The position numbers and the translations under genes are program-made. A stretch of 64,000 nucleotides of DNA from the NCBI RefSeq assembly GCF_022394535.1, contig NZ_CP089414.1, positions 4,402,001 to 4,466,000 of the forward strand, written 5' to 3'. Position 1 is the first letter of the stretch, and each line of letters begins with the position of its first letter. The notes beneath the pieces were generated by a model that ran no database searches, was not told the DNA's origin, and saw only the letters and a list, made by a program, of their open reading frames with translations. The DNA comes from Dyella terrae. GTDB lineage: Bacteria; Pseudomonadota; Gammaproteobacteria; Xanthomonadales; Rhodanobacteraceae. Below, in pieces: positions 17,035 to 27,476 of this stretch.

Positions 17035-19617
17035 ATGAGGATGGACAAACTCACGTCGCGTTTTCAGCAGGCGTTGGCCGACGCCCAATCGCTTGCTGTC
17101 GGACGCGACAACAACATGCTTGAACCGGTGCATGTCATGGCCGCATTGCTCGACCAGCAAGGTGGTTCAACGGCACCGTTGCTGACGCAGGCGCACGTCA
17201 ACGTGCCAGCGCTACGCCAGCGCGTGAACGAAATGGTGGATCGCCTGCCGCGCGTCAGCGGGCAGGAGGGCAATGTGCACGTCGGCAACGAGCTGACGCG
17301 TTTGCTCAACCTTACCGACAAGTTGGCGCAGCAGCGGGGCGACCAGTTCATTGCCAGCGAACTGTTCGTGTTGGCGGCGGTGGAAGACAAGGGCGAGCTA
17401 GGCGCCGCGCTCAAGGCCGCTGGCGCGACCAAGGCAAACGTCGAGACCGCCATCGAGAAGATTCGAGGTGGCGAAAAAGTGCAGAGCGAAAACGCCGAAG
17501 ACCAGCGTCAGGCGCTGGAGAAATACTGCGTCGACCTGACAGCGCGCGCGGAGAGCGGCAAGCTCGATCCGGTGATTGGTCGCGACGAGGAAATCCGCCG
17601 CACGATTCAGGTGCTGCAGCGTCGCACCAAGAACAACCCCGTGCTGATCGGCGAGCCGGGCGTGGGCAAGACAGCGATTGTCGAAGGGCTGGCGCAGCGC
17701 ATCATCAAGGGCGAGGTACCCGAAGGCCTGCGCGATCGTCGCGTGCTGGCACTCGATATGGGCGCGCTGATCGCTGGCGCCAAGTTCCGTGGTGAATTCG
17801 AGGAACGCCTCAAGGCGGTGCTCAACGATCTATCCAAGAGCGAAGGCCAGATCATCCTGTTCATCGACGAGCTGCACACCATGGTTGGTGCGGGCAAGGC
17901 CGATGGTGCGATGGATGCAGGCAACATGCTCAAGCCTGCGCTCGCGCGTGGTGAACTGCATTGCATTGGCGCCACCACGCTCGACGAATACCGCAAGTAC
18001 ATCGAGAAGGACGCCGCGCTGGAGCGCCGCTTCCAGAAGGTCTACGTGGGCGAGCCCAGCGTGGAAGACACTATCGCCATTCTGCGCGGCCTGAAGGAGC
18101 GCTACGCCGTGCACCACGGCGTGGAGATCACCGATCCTGCCATCGTTGCCGCGGCCACGCTGTCCAATCGCTACATCCCTGATCGCCAGCTGCCGGACAA
18201 GGCCATCGACCTGATGGACGAGGCGGCGTCACGCATCCGCATGGAGATCGACTCCAAGCCCGAAGAGCTTGACCGCCTGGAGCGCCGCCTGATCCAGCTG
18301 AAGATCCAGCGCGAAATGCTGAAGAAGGAAACCGACGACGCGTCGAAGAAGCGCCTTGCCGATCTCGATACGGACATCCAGAAACTGGAGCGGGAGTTCT
18401 CCGACCTCAACGAGATCTGGAAGTCCGAAAAGGCTGCGCTGCAGGGCGCGACCAAGGTAAAGGAGCAGATCGAGGCCGCCCGCGTGGAGCTGGAATCCGC
18501 GCAGCGTCACCAGGACTACGCCAAGATGAGTGAGATCCAGTACGGCAAGCTGCCGGAACTGGAGAAGCAGCTCGCCGCCGCGCAGGCCGCCGAGAAGCAG
18601 GACTTCAAACTCGTGCAGGATCGCGTCACCGAGGAAGAAATTGCCGAGGTGGTGTCGCGCTGGACAGGCATTCCCGTCAATAAGATGCTGGAAGGCGAGC
18701 GCGACAAGCTGCTGCACATGGAAGACGCGCTGCACAAGCGCGTGGTCGGTCAGGACGAAGCGGTGCGTGCGGTGTCCGATGCGATCCGTCGTGCGCGTGC
18801 GGGCCTGTCCGATCCCAATCGTCCCAACGGCTCGTTCCTGTTCCTCGGCCCCACCGGCGTGGGTAAGACGGAGCTATGCAAGGCGCTCGCCGAATTCATG
18901 TTCGACACGCAGGATGCGATGGTGCGCATCGACATGAGTGAGTTTATGGAGAAGCATTCCGTGAGCCGCCTGATCGGCGCACCTCCGGGCTACGTGGGTT
19001 ACGAGGAGGGCGGCTACCTCACTGAGGCGGTGCGTCGCCGTCCGTACAGCGTGATCCTGCTGGACGAGGTGGAGAAAGCGCACCCGGACGTATTCAATAT
19101 CCTGCTGCAAGTGCTCGACGACGGCCGGCTTACCGACGGCCAGGGGCGCACGGTGGACTTCCGCAACACCGTGATCGTGATGACCTCGAACCTTGGCTCG
19201 CAGATGATCCAGGAGCACTCGGGCGATTCGGAAGCCGATTACCTGCAGATGAAGGCGGCGGTGTTGGGCGTGGTGCAAGCGCACTTCCGTCCGGAGTTCA
19301 TCAATCGCCTCGACGAGTTGGTGGTGTTCCGCCCGCTGGAGAAGAAACAGATCCGCAAGATCGCCCTGATCCAGCTCACCTACCTGGAGAAGCGCTTGGC
19401 TGAGCGCGAGCTGCGCATGGAGATCAGCGAGAAGGCGCTGGACGTGCTGGCCAATGTGGGCTTCGATCCTGTGTACGGTGCACGTCCGTTGAAGCGGGCG
19501 ATCCAGCAGCAGTTGGAGAATCCGCTGGCGAGGGAGATTCTGGAAGGGAAGTTTGTTGCTGGTGCGACGATTGTGGTGGATGCGGAGCAGGGGCATTTGA
19601 CGTTCCGCAAGCAGTAA
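17035..19617 (+). CDS. clpB: ATP-dependent disaggregase ClpB
   Basis: An 860-residue Hsp100 chaperone that works with DnaK to rescue aggregated proteins in the cytoplasm. It has the N-terminal Clp repeat domain (about 1-145), a first AAA+ domain with GEPGVGKT (about 206-213), the long coiled-coil middle domain (about 405-530), and a second AAA+ domain with GPTGVGKTE (about 605-613). The C-terminus has [12 protein letters not shown]. The length fits E. coli ClpB (857), and the middle domain separates it from ClpA/ClpC. ATG 17035 and ATG 17041 are both possible starts. A sigma32-type promoter lies upstream. Confidence 0.97.
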   Translation: MRMDKLTSRFQQALADAQSLAVGRDNNMLEPVHVMAALLDQQGGSTAPLLTQAHVNVPALRQRVNEMVDRLPRVSGQEGNVHVGNELTRLLNLTDKLAQQRGDQFIASELFVLAAVEDKGELGAALKAAGATKANVETAIEKIRGGEKVQSENAEDQRQALEKYCVDLTARAESGKLDPVIGRDEEIRRTIQVLQRRTKNNPVLIGEPGVGKTAIVEGLAQRIIKGEVPEGLRDRRVLALDMGALIAGAKFRGEFEERLKAVLNDLSKSEGQIILFIDELHTMVGAGKADGAMDAGNMLKPALARGELHCIGATTLDEYRKYIEKDAALERRFQKVYVGEPSVEDTIAILRGLKERYAVHHGVEITDPAIVAAATLSNRYIPDRQLPDKAIDLMDEAASRIRMEIDSKPEELDRLERRLIQLKIQREMLKKETDDASKKRLADLDTDIQKLEREFSDLNEIWKSEKAALQGATKVKEQIEAARVELESAQRHQDYAKMSEIQYGKLPELEKQLAAAQAAEKQDFKLVQDRVTEEEIAEVVSRWTGIPVNKMLEGERDKLLHMEDALHKRVVGQDEAVRAVSDAIRRARAGLSDPNRPNGSFLFLGPTGVGKTELCKALAEFMFDTQDAMVRIDMSEFMEKHSVSRLIGAPPGYVGYEEGGYLTEAVRRRPYSVILLDEVEKAHPDVFNILLQVLDDGRLTDGQGRTVDFRNTVIVMTSNLGSQMIQEHSGDSEADYLQMKAAVLGVVQAHFRPEFINRLDELVVFRPLEKKQIRKIALIQLTYLEKRLAERELRMEISEKALDVLANVGFDPVYGARPLKRAIQQQLENPLAREILEGKFVAGATIVVDAEQGHLTFRKQ

Positions 19618-19636
19618 CGTTGGGGTTTAAACATGG

Positions 19637-19675
19637 CGCCCGTTCTGTGGATGCAGGGCGGGCGTTTTCTTTTTC
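19637..19675 (+). terminator. intrinsic terminator after clpB
   Basis: CGCCCGTTCTG (19637-19647) pairs along its full length, with two G-U pairs, to CAGGGCGGGCG (19654-19664) around a 6-base loop. A T-rich tract follows. It lies 19 bases after the clpB stop. Confidence 0.85.
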
Positions 19676-19700
19676 TGGGTTGGTGTCGATCTCGCGAGAC

Positions 19701-19894
19701 TCTGCTCCCTCTCCCCTTCGGGGAGAGGGTTGGGTGCCCGCCTTATGGTTTCGATGAAATCGTCATCCCGGCGCAGGCCGGGATCCAGTTTCTGTATCGC
19801 TTGGTTGTCGCGACCTGGCTCGCCTGCGGCGGGCTTTCGCCCTCCTACCGGAGGCCGAGTCACTTTTCTTTGCTTGCCCAAAGAAAAGTAACCC
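19701..19894 (+). repeat. left arm of a composite inverted repeat island
   Basis: Three short elements occur in order: A (19701-19737, with its own hairpin CCCTCTCCCC/GGGGAGAGGG), B (19762-19788, CATCCCGG/CCGGGATC palindrome) and C (19857-19894, around CACTTTTCTTTG). All three recur in reverse order and opposite orientation at 20326-20560. B and A resemble REP-like intergenic elements common in Xanthomonadales. No protein-coding gene is credible here. Confidence 0.75.
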
Positions 19895-20325
19895 GAAGAA
19901 AGGGCACCCCCACTTGGCGCTGGCCGGTGAAGCCGGCCAGTCCGTGAGGGGTGGCCGGGCTTTTCGACAGGGCCTCCTGCCCTGGCGAAAAGGGATCGGC
20001 ATCCGTGCCGATCCCCCCTGCGGGCCTTCTCGTCCACCCCTCACCGCCGCACAGGGGGCCCGAAGGTCAAAAGCGCCGAGCCGAAGGCTCGTGCAGCGGA
20101 GCTGCACATCGCACTCGCAGGTCGCGTTGCGCCTGTTCTAGTGCTGAAAGCCAAGGCAGAAGAGAAAGACGATGCCGTTACGTGGCGAGTTCTCCATAGC
20201 GGTCGGGAAGCGTAGCGAAGCCTGCTTTAAGTCCTCTCCGCGACGGTGCGTTGCGAAGCGCGCCCACGCGTTCGGGCTTATCCCGTCGACATGCTGCGGG
20301 CGTTGGCCTGTCAGGCCATTTCTTT
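19895..20325. other. gene-free centre of the repeat island
   Basis: About 430 bases with several small palindromes (for example GGCCGGTGAAGCCGGCC and GGATCGGCATCCGTGCCGATCC). Open frames exist, but they encode arginine- and alanine-rich sequence typical of GC-rich non-coding DNA. I see no gene, promoter pair or RNA gene that I can support. Confidence 0.5.
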
Positions 20326-20560
20326 GGGTTACTTTTCTTTGGGCCAACAAAGAAAAGTGACTCGAGCGTCCCACGGGACTAGCTTCGCGTCCTCGGCAGA
20401 CGATCGAAACGCCCGCTGCGTAAGCGGCCAGATCGCGGTTACGCACGAGGCGACAGCCGACCACTGACGACACTGGATCCCTGCCTTCGCAGGGATGACG
20501 GCATAAACGAAACGTCGAAGCGAGCACCCACCCCTCACCCCAAAAGGGAGAGGGAGCAGA
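20326..20560 (-). repeat. right arm of the composite inverted repeat island
   Basis: Elements C' (20326-20363), B' (20473-20499) and A' (20524-20560) are reverse-complement copies of C, B and A of the left arm. C and C' agree at 36 of 38 bases. The stretches between elements are related less clearly. The whole unit, 19701-20560, lies between the clpB terminator and the B12 riboswitch. Confidence 0.75.
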
Positions 20561-20743
20561 ACTGAGGCGCTATGCGCACTCCCAGCCTGCCCAAGCGACG
20601 ACCTCAACAACGCAGCGAGACCAGCTCCAGCTCCCCCATCCCGCAATGCCACAGCCATCCATCCCCCCCATCCGAAGACCAGCGACAACACCACCAACCT
20701 CCAGCACAGTCCCCACCTTCCCCCGTCTGCTACCATTCGCCCC

Positions 20744-20956
20744 GCCTGAGGTGACCATCGGCCAACCAGCCGATAGTTGAAACGGGAATCCGGTGCGGCG
20801 CCAAAGTGCCTATTCCGGAGCTGCCCCCGCAACGGTAGGCGAGTGCGATCCAGGGGATCGACGGAGCGACAGGAAGCCACTGTGCCGAGCGCATGGGAAG
20901 GCGTCGTTCTGGAAGACACATGTCTTCACCCGCGAGCCCGGAGACCGGCCTCGAGG
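20744..20956 (+). promoter_or_regulatory. adenosylcobalamin (B12) riboswitch
   Basis: The conserved pieces of the cobalamin riboswitch appear in order: TTGAAACGGGAATCCGGTG (20777-20795), CTGCCCCCGCAACGGTA (20821-20837), AGGAAGCCACTG (20871-20882), GGGAAGGCG (20895-20903), and the B12 box GAGCCCGGAGACCGGCC (20934-20950). It lies upstream of btuB and should repress the whole B12 operon when adenosylcobalamin is plentiful. A short palindrome, CCGTGCATGCTGCACGG, lies just downstream and may be part of the expression platform. Confidence 0.93.
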
Positions 20957-21080
20957 TATGACCAGACTGGCGGTGGGCCATGTTGGGGAGCCGTGCATGC
21001 TGCACGGGTGCCTAGCCTTCTTCCGCCTGCTCTTTTTTTCATGCAATCCGCGCGGGCAGGCGCGGTTGAGGAGCTGTGTT

Positions 21081-22949
21081 TTGGCCATCCGAATTTCCAC
21101 GATCCGTCGTTCCGTGCTGGCGACGGCGCTGTTGAGCGTCATTTTTCCTGCGTTCGCTGACGACACGACCAACCTGGACGGCGTCGTTGTCACCGCTACG
21201 CGCACCGAACAGACCCAAAACCAGACACTGTCGGCCGTCACTGTGATTGATCGCGCCGATATCGAGCGTCTGCAGCCGGCGTCGCTGGGCGACTTGCTGC
21301 GCGGTACGCCGGGCATGCAGATCGCCAACAACGGTGGCCCGGGCAAGTCCACCAGTGCGTTCCTGCGTGGTACCGAGGCGGACCACGTGCTGGTGATGAT
21401 CGACGGCGTCAAGATCGGCTCGGCCACACTGGGCCAGGCGGCGCTGCAGGACATTCCAGTCGATCAGATCGAGCGCATCGAAATCGTGCGCGGCCCGTTC
21501 TCCAGTCTTTACGGCTCGGAAGCGATCGGCGGCGTGATCCAGATCTTCACCCGTCGCCCGGAAGGTGCTTTCGTGCCGTCCTTCAGCCTGGGCATAGGCA
21601 GCTACCGTGACCTCAACGGTTCGGCGGGTTTCGCTGGTAAGAGCGGCGATGGCTGGTATTCGCTGGAGGTGTCGCACGACCAGACCCACGGCATCAATTC
21701 GTGCCGTATCGGTGCGGCCGAAGTGGGCGCTGCGTGCTTCGCCGACCAGCCGGACAAGGACGGCTATCGCAATACCGCGCTGACTCTGCAGGGTGGTTAC
21801 AAGTTCGATGAGCAGTGGGATGCGGACGTGCGCCTGTTCCGCAGCGAAGGTCACAATTGGTATGACGGCAATTACACCGACTCCGACAAGAGCGCCACGC
21901 AGGTGGTGGGTGGCCGCGTGCACTATCGCCCGGCCAGCAACGTCAAGCTGACGCTCAGCCTCGGCACCAGCGACGATTTCGAGAAGGATTATCTCCAGGG
22001 TGCGTACGTCAGTCGCTTCGACACGCATCGCGACCTCGGCACAGCGCAGGCGGACATTGGCTTCTGGGGCGGCCTGCTCAGCACGGGCTTCGACTGGCAG
22101 CGCGATCAGGTGGACAGCACGGCGGGTTACATCAACCCATTCACGCAGGCTCCAATCGACAGCCGCATCAACCGCGGCGTGTTCGCGCAGTGGCAGCAGA
22201 CCTTCGGCAGCCAGTCGGTGCAGGCCAGCGTGCGCCACGACGACAACAGTCAGTTCGGCAGCAAGAACACCGGCAGCCTGCTGTGGGGTTGGGACTTCAC
22301 CCAGACCCTGCGCCTCACCGCCAGCTACGGCACGGCGTTCAAGGCGCCGACCTTCAATGACCTGTACTACCCGTATTACGGCAACCCGGACCTCAAGCCG
22401 GAAACGGCGCACAACATTGAGCTCGGTCTGCGCGGTAGCTACGGCTGGGGTTACTGGTCGTTGAATGCGTTCCGCAACAACGTGAACAATCTCATCACCT
22501 ACGACGCTGCTACCCAGGCGGCAGCCAACGTGGACAAAGCACGTATCCGTGGCGCGGAAGGCCTGGTGAGCGGCCATGTCGCCGGCTGGCTGGTGACGGG
22601 TACGGCCACTTGGCTGGATCCGCGTGATGAATCCACGGCCTACGAAGGCAACCTGTTGCCGCGCCGTGCGCGCCAGACGGGTAATGTCGATATTGATCGC
22701 ACCTTCGGCGATTTCAGCGTGGGTGGTACCTGGTTCGTGTCGGGTCGCCGTTACGACGATCTGGCCAACCAGCACCCGCTGGGCGCCTATGCGATCACCA
22801 ATCTGCGCGTGGCCTACGCCATCTCTCGGGACTTCAAGCTACAGCTGGCGCTCAATAATGCGTTCGCCAAGAACTACGAGACCGCCTGGTACTTCAACCA
22901 GCCGGGTCGTAACTACATGTTGACCCTGCGTTATCAGCCTGCGCAGTAA
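21081..22949 (+). CDS. btuB: TonB-dependent vitamin B12 outer membrane receptor BtuB
   Basis: A receptor of about 622 residues that imports cobalamin across the outer membrane with TonB energy. It has a signal peptide ending in FPAFA, a TonB-box-like DGVVVTATR near the mature N-terminus, a plug domain with LLRGTPGMQI and FLRGTEADHVLVMIDGVK, then a 22-strand barrel ending in an aromatic-rich C-terminus. I chose TTG 21081, because GAGGAG lies nine bases upstream and the signal peptide then has normal length. The frame is open further upstream but would run into the riboswitch. It is the first gene of the riboswitch-controlled operon. Confidence 0.93.
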   Translation: MAIRISTIRRSVLATALLSVIFPAFADDTTNLDGVVVTATRTEQTQNQTLSAVTVIDRADIERLQPASLGDLLRGTPGMQIANNGGPGKSTSAFLRGTEADHVLVMIDGVKIGSATLGQAALQDIPVDQIERIEIVRGPFSSLYGSEAIGGVIQIFTRRPEGAFVPSFSLGIGSYRDLNGSAGFAGKSGDGWYSLEVSHDQTHGINSCRIGAAEVGAACFADQPDKDGYRNTALTLQGGYKFDEQWDADVRLFRSEGHNWYDGNYTDSDKSATQVVGGRVHYRPASNVKLTLSLGTSDDFEKDYLQGAYVSRFDTHRDLGTAQADIGFWGGLLSTGFDWQRDQVDSTAGYINPFTQAPIDSRINRGVFAQWQQTFGSQSVQASVRHDDNSQFGSKNTGSLLWGWDFTQTLRLTASYGTAFKAPTFNDLYYPYYGNPDLKPETAHNIELGLRGSYGWGYWSLNAFRNNVNNLITYDAATQAAANVDKARIRGAEGLVSGHVAGWLVTGTATWLDPRDESTAYEGNLLPRRARQTGNVDIDRTFGDFSVGGTWFVSGRRYDDLANQHPLGAYAITNLRVAYAISRDFKLQLALNNAFAKNYETAWYFNQPGRNYMLTLRYQPAQ

Positions 22950-23015
22950 GCCTTGACACCGGGCCCCGCATGGGGCCCGGTGCTGTTCCACGATGCATCG
23001 ATCAGGAGAGCTTCC

Positions 23016-23597
23016 GTGAAAGCACTGTCGGTTTCCCGTTTCAACGCGCTCTGGCTGGTGCTGATGGCGGTGATGATCGCCACCCGCTTCAAGCACTTCG
23101 GCGATGTGCTGCACCTGCCCGATGCGTCGATGGCGGTATTCTTTCTCGGTGGTCTGTACTTGCGTCACCACTGGACCTTCGTGGTGATGGTGCTGCTTGC
23201 GGTCGCGCTGGACTGGGTGTCCATCAGCTTCGCGGGAGTGAGTGATTTCTGCATCACTCTCGCTTACTCGTTCCTGCCGTTGGCGTACGCGGTGCTGTGG
23301 TACGCAGGCCGTTGGTACGCACCACACATGGATCGACGCATGCTGTCGCTACTGGGTGCATTCGGCGTATCGCTTGTCGCTGCCGTGTTGTCGTTTGCCA
23401 TCTCCAACGGCTCGTTCTATTGGCTGGGCGGCCGCTATGCGCAGCCGCACATGACCGAATACGTGTCGCGCTTGTGGCTGTGGGGGCCGCTGTTCGTGCG
23501 TACCACCCTCATTTACGTGGCTGTGGCGCTGGTGCTGCATGCGCTGATCGAGCGGCTCGCGTCGTCTTCCTCTGAACACGGGAACGCAAAGATATGA
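23016..23597 (+). CDS. membrane protein of the B12 operon, putative cobalamin transporter component
   Basis: A hydrophobic protein of about 193 residues with five or six membrane segments and no soluble domain. GTG 23016 has AGGAGAG upstream, and the stop overlaps the cobO start (ATGA). It sits between the outer membrane receptor and the adenosyltransferase, the place where an inner-membrane B12 carrier would be expected. No BtuC, BtuD or BtuF gene is present in the window. Size and topology resemble the S components of ECF vitamin transporters, but I see no diagnostic motif. The transport role is inferred from context. Confidence 0.7.
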   Translation: MKALSVSRFNALWLVLMAVMIATRFKHFGDVLHLPDASMAVFFLGGLYLRHHWTFVVMVLLAVALDWVSISFAGVSDFCITLAYSFLPLAYAVLWYAGRWYAPHMDRRMLSLLGAFGVSLVAAVLSFAISNGSFYWLGGRYAQPHMTEYVSRLWLWGPLFVRTTLIYVAVALVLHALIERLASSSSEHGNAKI

Positions 23598-24214
23598 ACG
23601 AGCACCACGACGCATCGACCCCAGAAGAGCGCCACCGCGAGCGCATGCAGCGGAAGAAGGAGCTGGTGGATCGCAAGATCGCCCGCGCCACCATCGAACG
23701 CGGCGTGTTGGTAGTGAACACGGGCAACGGCAAGGGCAAGAGTTCATCTGGCTTTGGCATGCTGGCGCGTTCGCTGGGGCACGGCTTCCGTTGCGGCGTA
23801 GTGCAGTTCATCAAGGGCAGCTTTTCCACCGGCGAAGAAGCGTTCTTTCGTCGCTTCCCGGAGGAGCTCGATTACCACGTGATGGGCGAAGGCTATACGT
23901 GGGAAACGCAGGACAAGGCGCGCGACATCCAGGCGGCGGAAGCGGCCTGGGCCGTGGCGGCAGGGATGCTCGCTGATCCCTCGTACGACTTCGTGCTGCT
24001 CGACGAGCTCAATATCGCGCTGGTGAAAGGCTACGTCGATGTGGCGAAAGTATGCGATGCGTTGCGGGCGAGGCCACCGCAGCAGCACGTAGTGATCACC
24101 GGGCGTGGCGCGCCGGACGCGCTGGTCGAACTGGCTGATACAGTGACGGAAATGCGCGTGGTAAAGCACGCGTTCCAGGCGGGCATCAAGGCACAGAAGG
24201 GCATTGAGCTCTGA
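23594..24214 (+). CDS. cobO: cob(I)yrinic acid a,c-diamide adenosyltransferase
   Basis: A 206-residue CobA/CobO/BtuR-type adenosyltransferase, which attaches the 5'-deoxyadenosyl group of ATP to the cobalt of reduced corrinoids. The unusual P-loop NTGNGKGKSSSGFGM (about residues 42-56) and the VLLDELNIAL segment are diagnostic. It also allows salvage of imported cobalamin and cobinamide. It overlaps the preceding membrane protein by four bases and is followed by cobB. Confidence 0.95.
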   Translation: MNEHHDASTPEERHRERMQRKKELVDRKIARATIERGVLVVNTGNGKGKSSSGFGMLARSLGHGFRCGVVQFIKGSFSTGEEAFFRRFPEELDYHVMGEGYTWETQDKARDIQAAEAAWAVAAGMLADPSYDFVLLDELNIALVKGYVDVAKVCDALRARPPQQHVVITGRGAPDALVELADTVTEMRVVKHAFQAGIKAQKGIEL

Positions 24215-24259
24215 CGCGCCGTCCGGGCGTGTCGAGTGGGTAACGATCAGGAGTCATCG

Positions 24260-25559
24260 ATGAGCGGCCAAAGCGTCTCGTGTCCGGCATTGCTGGTGTC
24301 TGCACCGGCGTCGGGGCAGGGCAAGACCTCGGTGACGGCAGCCCTGGCGCGCTGGCATACCCGCAACGGCAAGCGGGTGCGTGTGTTCAAGACGGGGCCG
24401 GATTTCCTCGACCCGATGGTGTTGGAGCGGGCGAGCGGCACACCGGTGTACCAGCTCGATCTGTGGATGAATGGCGAGGATGATGTGCGTGCGCGGCTGC
24501 ATGAAGCGGCTGGCGCGGCGGACCTGATCCTTATCGAAGGCGTGATGGGCCTGTTCGATGGCGGCCTGTCCAGCGCCGATCTCGCGCAGCGCTTCGATGT
24601 GCCCGTGCTGGCCGTGATCGACGGATCCGCCATGGCGCAGACGTTCGGCGCGCTCGCGCTCGGGTTGGCGCGTTATCGCGAAGGCCTGCGCGTGCATGGC
24701 GTGGCCGCCAACCGGGTGGGCAGTGCATACCACGCACAATTGCTTGCCGGCAGCCTGCCGGGCGATTTGCATTGGCTCGGAGCATTGCCGCGTGACGCGG
24801 CGATGGCGCTGCCGGAGCGACACCTAGGCCTGGTGGCCGCCGCGGAGCTGAGTGATATCGATGCGCGGCTGGACGCACTGGCCGACGCATGGGCGGCGCA
24901 TGCCTCCGCCGAACTCCCTCCACCAGTGTCGTTTCCAACCGCCTCGCGCTCTGCCGTGCCGAAGACGTTGCATGGAGTCCGCATTGCTGTTGCACGCGAT
25001 GCAGCCTTCTGTTTCCTCTATCCGGCCAATCTCGACTTGTTGCGCGAGGCCGGTGCGGAGTTGCGGTTCTTCTCGCCACTGGCGGGCGAGGCGTTGCCTG
25101 CTTGCGATGCGGCATGGTTGCCGGGGGGGCTACCCCGAGCTGCACTTGCTGACGCTTTCGCAACAGGACGCCTTGCGTCACGAGCTGCACGCACACGTGG
25201 AGGCCGGCCGCCCATTGCTTGCTGAATGTGGCGGCATGCTCTACACGCTCGAATCGCTGGCGAGTGTCGACGGCTCCGCGTTCCCCATGGCGGGGTTGTT
25301 GCGGGGGCGTGCGCAGATGCAGTCGCGTCTGGGCGGTCTTGGTATGCAATGCGTGGCACTGCCTGAGGGCGAGCTGCGCGGGCATACCTTCCACTACGCC
25401 TTGGCGCAGATCGACGAAACACCTCTGGCCATGGCGAGTAATCCCGACGGCGGACCGAGCAGAGAAGGTGTGTATCGGCGCAAGCGTTTTACGGCGAGCT
25501 TCATGCACCTCTACTTTCCTTCCAATCCTGACGCAGCAGTAGCCTTGTTCCGACCATGA
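24260..25559 (+). pseudogene. cobB: cobyrinic acid a,c-diamide synthase, frameshifted
   Basis: A CobB/CbiA-type amidotransferase. The N-terminal P-loop domain (SAPASGQGKTS) and the C-terminal glutaminase domain (LAECGGMLYTLESL, with its catalytic Cys) are both recognisable, but in different frames. The break is a run of seven G at 25123-25129. With six G the sequence reads AWLPGGYPELHLLTLS, and the protein is 432 residues, normal for the family. As written, the first frame ends at 25225 without the glutaminase. All neighbours are intact and overlapping, so a base-calling error is quite possible. The enzyme amidates the a and c side chains of cobyrinate. ATG 24260 follows AGGAG. Confidence 0.85.
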
Positions 25560-26485
25560 TGACCGCGCTGGCCATGGTGTTGGCGGTACTGCTGGATGCG
25601 TGGCTCGGCGAACCACGGCGATGGCATCCGCTGGTGTGGTTTGGACGTCTGTCACGTTTCATCGAATCTCGCTGCCACGCCGATCGGCGCATCGCCGGTG
25701 TTCTGGCGTGGGCGTTGGCCGTACTTCCGCTGACAGCGGTGACATGGTGGCTGGATGTCTGGTTTCTGCATGGGGCCTCGTGGCTGTCGTTCGCTTTCGA
25801 GGTGTTCGTGCTCTATCTCGTCATCGGTTTGCGTAGCCTTGCCGATCACGCCATGCCTGTCGCACGTGCGCTTATCGATGGCGACCTCGTTGGCGCCCGC
25901 GCTGCGGTGGGGCGCATGGTGAGCCGGGATACCGGTGTACTGGACGATGCGCAGGTTGCCGCGGCGGCGACGGAATCGGTGCTGGAGAACGGCAACGACG
26001 CGGTGTTCGGCGCGCTGTTCTGGTTTGCCGTGCTCGGCGCGCCCGGTGCTGTGCTTTACCGGTTGGCCAATACGCTGGATGCGATGTGGGGTTATCGCAT
26101 CGCACGTTACGAGCGCTTCGGCTGGGCCGCGGCGCGCATCGATGACGTACTCAATTTTCTTCCGGCGCGGCTCACCGCGTTGAGCTATGTGCTGCTGGGT
26201 GATGCGACGCGTGCATGGCGCTGCTGGCGTACGCAGGCACCGCAATGGGATAGCCCCAATGCCGGGCCGGTGATGGCGTCGGGCGCAGGTGCGCTCGGGG
26301 TGTGCCTCGGCGGTGCGGCGCCTTACGACGGGGTGTGGGAACTGCGTCCAGCGCTTGGTGAGGGTGAGCCGCCTGACGCGCATGCCATCGTGCGCGCGTT
26401 GCGGCTGGTTCGGCGCAGCGTTGCCTTGTGGCTGGGCGTGATGGTGCTGCCAGGACTCGTGCGATGGGGCGCTGGCCATGCTTGA
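25556..26485 (+). CDS. cbiB: adenosylcobinamide-phosphate synthase CbiB
   Basis: A 309-residue inner-membrane protein that couples adenosylcobyric acid to (R)-1-amino-2-propanol phosphate. It has the family N-terminus ([19 protein letters not shown]) and the conserved [34 protein letters not shown] region. The ATG overlaps the cobB stop by four bases, and the stop overlaps cobD by eight. The same protein is called CobD in aerobic-pathway nomenclature. Confidence 0.95.
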   Translation: MMTALAMVLAVLLDAWLGEPRRWHPLVWFGRLSRFIESRCHADRRIAGVLAWALAVLPLTAVTWWLDVWFLHGASWLSFAFEVFVLYLVIGLRSLADHAMPVARALIDGDLVGARAAVGRMVSRDTGVLDDAQVAAAATESVLENGNDAVFGALFWFAVLGAPGAVLYRLANTLDAMWGYRIARYERFGWAAARIDDVLNFLPARLTALSYVLLGDATRAWRCWRTQAPQWDSPNAGPVMASGAGALGVCLGGAAPYDGVWELRPALGEGEPPDAHAIVRALRLVRRSVALWLGVMVLPGLVRWGAGHA

Positions 26486-27476
26486 GCATGGCGGACGCCT
26501 GCTGCAAGCGGCCCGTACCTACGGCATCCCACCAGATCGCTGGCTGGATCTTTCCACCGGCATCAGCCCGTTTGCATGGCCTGTGCCGTCGGTGCCCGCT
26601 TCGGTGTGGCAGCGTCTGCCCGAAGACGATGACGGACTGGTGGAGATCGCCTGTGCGTATTACGGCGCGTTGCACGTACTGCCTGTCGCCGGTTCGCAGG
26701 CCGCCATCCAGGCCTTGCCCGTGTTGCGTCCGCCGTCGCGTGTGGGCGTGATTGCGCCCGGCTACAACGAACATGCGCATGCGTGGCGCCGTGCCGGTCA
26801 CATGGTGGATACGCTGCCTGCAAGCGCCTTGCTGGCTGACGTGTCGCGTTTCGATGTGATCGTGCTGATCCATCCGAACAATCCCGGAGGCGATCGGTTC
26901 GATCCGGCGGCCTTGCGCGCCTGTCATCAGGCGCTGGCATCGCGTGGTGGCTGGCTGATCGTCGATGAGGCTTTTATGGACGCGACGCCGGGCGAGAGCT
27001 TGTGCGGCGAGACGTGGCGCGAGGGTCTGATCGTGCTGCGCTCCGCAGGCAAGTTTTTCGGGATGGCCGGTGCGCGCGCGGGATTCGTCGCGGCGCACCC
27101 CGAGTTGCTCGAGGCGTTGCGCGACCGGCTGGGTCCATGGACGCTCAGCGGGCCGACGCGTTTCGTGTTGAAGCAGGCGCTTGCCGATGTGGCCTGGCAT
27201 GGCGAGGCACGCGAGTGGTTGCGCTCGGCCAGCGATCGCCTGGCGTCGATGCTGTCGCGTTATGAGATGGTGCCCACCGCAGGCTGCGCCTTCTTCCAGT
27301 GGTGGCAGAGCATGGGTGCAGAATCCGTGCACGTGGCTTTTGCGCGGCAGGGCATCCTGACCCGGCTGTTCTCGACACCGGCCAGCCTGCGTTTTGGCCT
27401 GCCCGCCGATGCCGAGGCTTTCCAGCGACTCGACGAGGCGCTGCAATCACTCAAGCGGGAGAAGCCGTCGCTATGA
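26478..27476 (+). CDS. cobD: L-threonine-O-3-phosphate decarboxylase CobD
   Basis: A 332-residue PLP enzyme of the histidinol-phosphate aminotransferase fold, which supplies aminopropanol phosphate for the nucleotide loop. Visible are [15 protein letters not shown], the VDEAFMD aspartate region and [15 protein letters not shown] with the PLP lysine. It follows cbiB, which uses its product, and overlaps cobQ by four bases. This is called CobC in the Pseudomonas scheme. An aminotransferase role is excluded mainly by context. Confidence 0.92.
   Translation: MLEHGGRLLQAARTYGIPPDRWLDLSTGISPFAWPVPSVPASVWQRLPEDDDGLVEIACAYYGALHVLPVAGSQAAIQALPVLRPPSRVGVIAPGYNEHAHAWRRAGHMVDTLPASALLADVSRFDVIVLIHPNNPGGDRFDPAALRACHQALASRGGWLIVDEAFMDATPGESLCGETWREGLIVLRSAGKFFGMAGARAGFVAAHPELLEALRDRLGPWTLSGPTRFVLKQALADVAWHGEAREWLRSASDRLASMLSRYEMVPTAGCAFFQWWQSMGAESVHVAFARQGILTRLFSTPASLRFGLPADAEAFQRLDEALQSLKREKPSL

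Noticed and set aside
19700..20560. Several open frames of 60-130 codons in the repeat island
   Set aside because: They encode arginine-rich low-complexity sequence in overlapping frames across repeats; none has a ribosome site or domain.
21039..22775. 578-codon open frame on the minus strand opposite btuB
   Set aside because: An antisense shadow of btuB; no domain or signal.
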